Below, piece after piece: positions 62,909-64,000 of a DNA stretch of 64,000 bases (the first letter of the stretch is position 1; every line of letters starts with the position of its first letter). Position numbers and translations under genes: made by a program. Origin of the DNA: an uncultured Actinomycetes bacterium. GTDB lineage: Bacteria; Actinomycetota; Acidimicrobiia; Acidimicrobiales; Ilumatobacteraceae. The notes under the pieces were generated by a model. The model did no database searches, was not told the origin of the DNA, and was given only the letters and a program-made list of their open reading frames with translations. The stretch spans positions 62,001 through 126,000 of the forward strand of contig CAIQJP010000008.1 in NCBI GenBank assembly GCA_903872155.1, given 5' to 3'.

Positions 62909-64000
62909 TTATGAAGTGGTACGGCTGGAGATGTGCTGATCGGGTCGGACTGTGATGTAGCTATCGCCTGCTAGCCCGAGGACTGTGCCCCACCAATTCG
63001 CGGGATCCTCAAAGTCGCGCCCTACCTGCAAATAGTTGATATTTGCCGTGGCAGAAGGTCCGGCGATGACCGTTGCTTCAGTCAAGTCGATGAGATCGAG
63101 TGAAGAAATGGTCTGTTCATTTCGTACAAGCCAGCCATGGGGTAGCCGGCAGCCAGGTTCGATTGAGGGTAGGTAGTTGCGGATGACGTCATCGCTGAGT
63201 GGCGCAATTGGGGTCGTTGAACCTTCAATTTCGTAACGGAAACCCATCTGCAGCCCAAACATGTCGAAGTGAGTTTGTTGATTGTTGATGGCTTGCTTGA
63301 GGCCTTCTTGGTCAGGTTTGCCTAAAGCCTCAAAGACCTCAATCATTTTGAACGCATTTTCAAGACTCGCTTGAGCGTTGCGTTGGGCGATGGGGCGGCG
63401 CTCAGGTTCGTAAGTATCAAGCAAAGAATCGGGTGACTGACTATCAATGACCGCGTGCAGTTTCCATGCCAAGTTGTGCGCATCTTGGACTCCACTATTC
63501 AGCCCCATGCCTCCTGAAGGAGGGAAGCGGTGAGCTGCATCGCCCACTAAAAAGACTCGACCATCGCGATATCGATCGGCAATTTGTGAAGTCATCGTCC
63601 ACGATGATGTCTTCAGAATTTTGATGTCGACTGGAACGTCAATCAGAACTGATCGAACCAAGGACTCAAAATCGTCGGGTGATTGATCAACCACATAGTT
63701 GGCGTCAACGGGGTGCATGTACACCCATTCGTTGTCGCCGCCATGTGATATCAAAGTTCCGCCCATGCCTTGATCGCAAAGCCAGTACAGCACTCCGGGG
63801 CATTCGCGTGTGAGTGACGACAGATCGGCCGTGAAGTGGATCATTGCGAAACTTTGCAGGTTGTCAGGACCTTCCATGTTGATCCCTGATGCACGACGAA
63901 CCGCACTCGAAGCACCATCGCAACCAAGAAGATATTTGGCTTTGATGTCTTCGTCGTTTCCGTTTTTACTCACTTTTGAAACAACGTTTTCGTCTTCTTG
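62909..64000 (-). CDS. FAD-dependent aromatic hydroxylase (5' end outside window)
   Basis: The 363 visible residues lack the N-terminal FAD Rossmann motif, which lies beyond the right edge; an internal GTG at 63973 is not the true start. Present: the DG motif KYLLGCDGASSAVRR and the second FAD motif DGRVFLVGDAAHRFPPSGGMG, then GLNSGVQDAHNLAWKL. This is the PheA/TfdB/MhpA group of single-component flavoprotein hydroxylases, which add oxygen to phenols. A C-terminal thioredoxin-like domain ends the chain. Confidence 0.92.
   Translation of the reverse strand, partial: QEDENVVSKVSKNGNDEDIKAKYLLGCDGASSAVRRASGINMEGPDNLQSFAMIHFTADLSSLTRECPGVLYWLCDQGMGGTLISHGGDNEWVYMHPVDANYVVDQSPDDFESLVRSVLIDVPVDIKILKTSSWTMTSQIADRYRDGRVFLVGDAAHRFPPSGGMGLNSGVQDAHNLAWKLHAVIDSQSPDSLLDTYEPERRPIAQRNAQASLENAFKMIEVFEALGKPDQEGLKQAINNQQTHFDMFGLQMGFRYEIEGSTTPIAPLSDDVIRNYLPSIEPGCRLPHGWLVRNEQTISSLDLIDLTEATVIAGPSATANINYLQVGRDFEDPANWWGTVLGLAGDSYITVRPDQHISSRTTS

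Overview
The window looks like chromosomal DNA of a mid-GC actinobacterium. The mix of F420-type oxidoreductases (a PPOX-fold protein and a luciferase-like enzyme), an actinobacterial DUF4916 Nudix-like protein, P450, acyl-CoA dehydrogenase, Baeyer-Villiger monooxygenase and frequent GTG/TTG starts fits the Acidimicrobiia (freshwater or marine Ilumatobacter-like lineages). This placement is inference from gene content; no rRNA or other marker gene is present. No tRNA, rRNA, CRISPR array, transposase, integrase or phage gene was seen. Coding density is very high: no gene-free stretch exceeds about 180 bp.

Layout. 1-3348: a YHYH lipoprotein and a YbhB-like lipoprotein (probable operon), a DUF1003 membrane protein and an alpha/beta hydrolase lipoprotein. 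3374-5472: an MFS exporter translationally coupled to a TIM-barrel isomerase-like protein. 5469-9344 (minus): a tight five-gene run, cupin - P450 - CapA-like phosphoesterase - NTF2-like - TetR. 9448-11516: acyl-CoA dehydrogenase plus a MOSC protein. 11564-15098: acyltransferase-3/SGNH protein, phytanoyl-CoA dioxygenase-like protein and FAH-family hydrolase. 15113-17988 (minus): unknown protein - MFS - Nudix - dienelactone hydrolase. 18020-23755: TauD-like dioxygenase, DUF2207 membrane protein, Tag DNA glycosylase, DUF4916 protein, and an Fpg/Nei-fold protein that has lost its catalytic N-terminus. 23765-29971: MacB/LolD-like ABC exporter, NadR-type nucleotidyltransferase, 1-Cys peroxiredoxin, DUF2231-like protein and nitroreductase. 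29974-38883 (minus): F420-type oxidoreductase followed by two secreted subtilases sharing a C-terminal repeat; the larger (1838 aa) has two complete protease domains and two propeptides. 38923-41812: APH-like kinase and a Baeyer-Villiger-type monooxygenase.

42246-47938 is the most unusual segment: a four-gene operon of a YbjN/chaperone-like protein, a DUF4157 (HELTH) protein with a glycine-zipper membrane segment, an unrecognised two-domain protein and a AAA+ ATPase of the type found beside extracellular contractile injection systems. No sheath, tube or baseplate gene lies in the window, so this may be an orphan effector/ATPase module.

48086-62792 holds housekeeping and accessory genes: DEAD-box helicase, prfC, TetR, class V aminotransferase, VIT1/CCC1 transporter, SelO, nitroreductase, GH29 fucosidase, a PepSY membrane protein flanked by 52-bp palindromic repeats, and a potassium uptake operon (KimA-like permease - two TrkA-type proteins - OB-fold protein). 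The right edge cuts an FAD-dependent aromatic hydroxylase. Two families of intergenic palindromes recur and are not explained by the genes.
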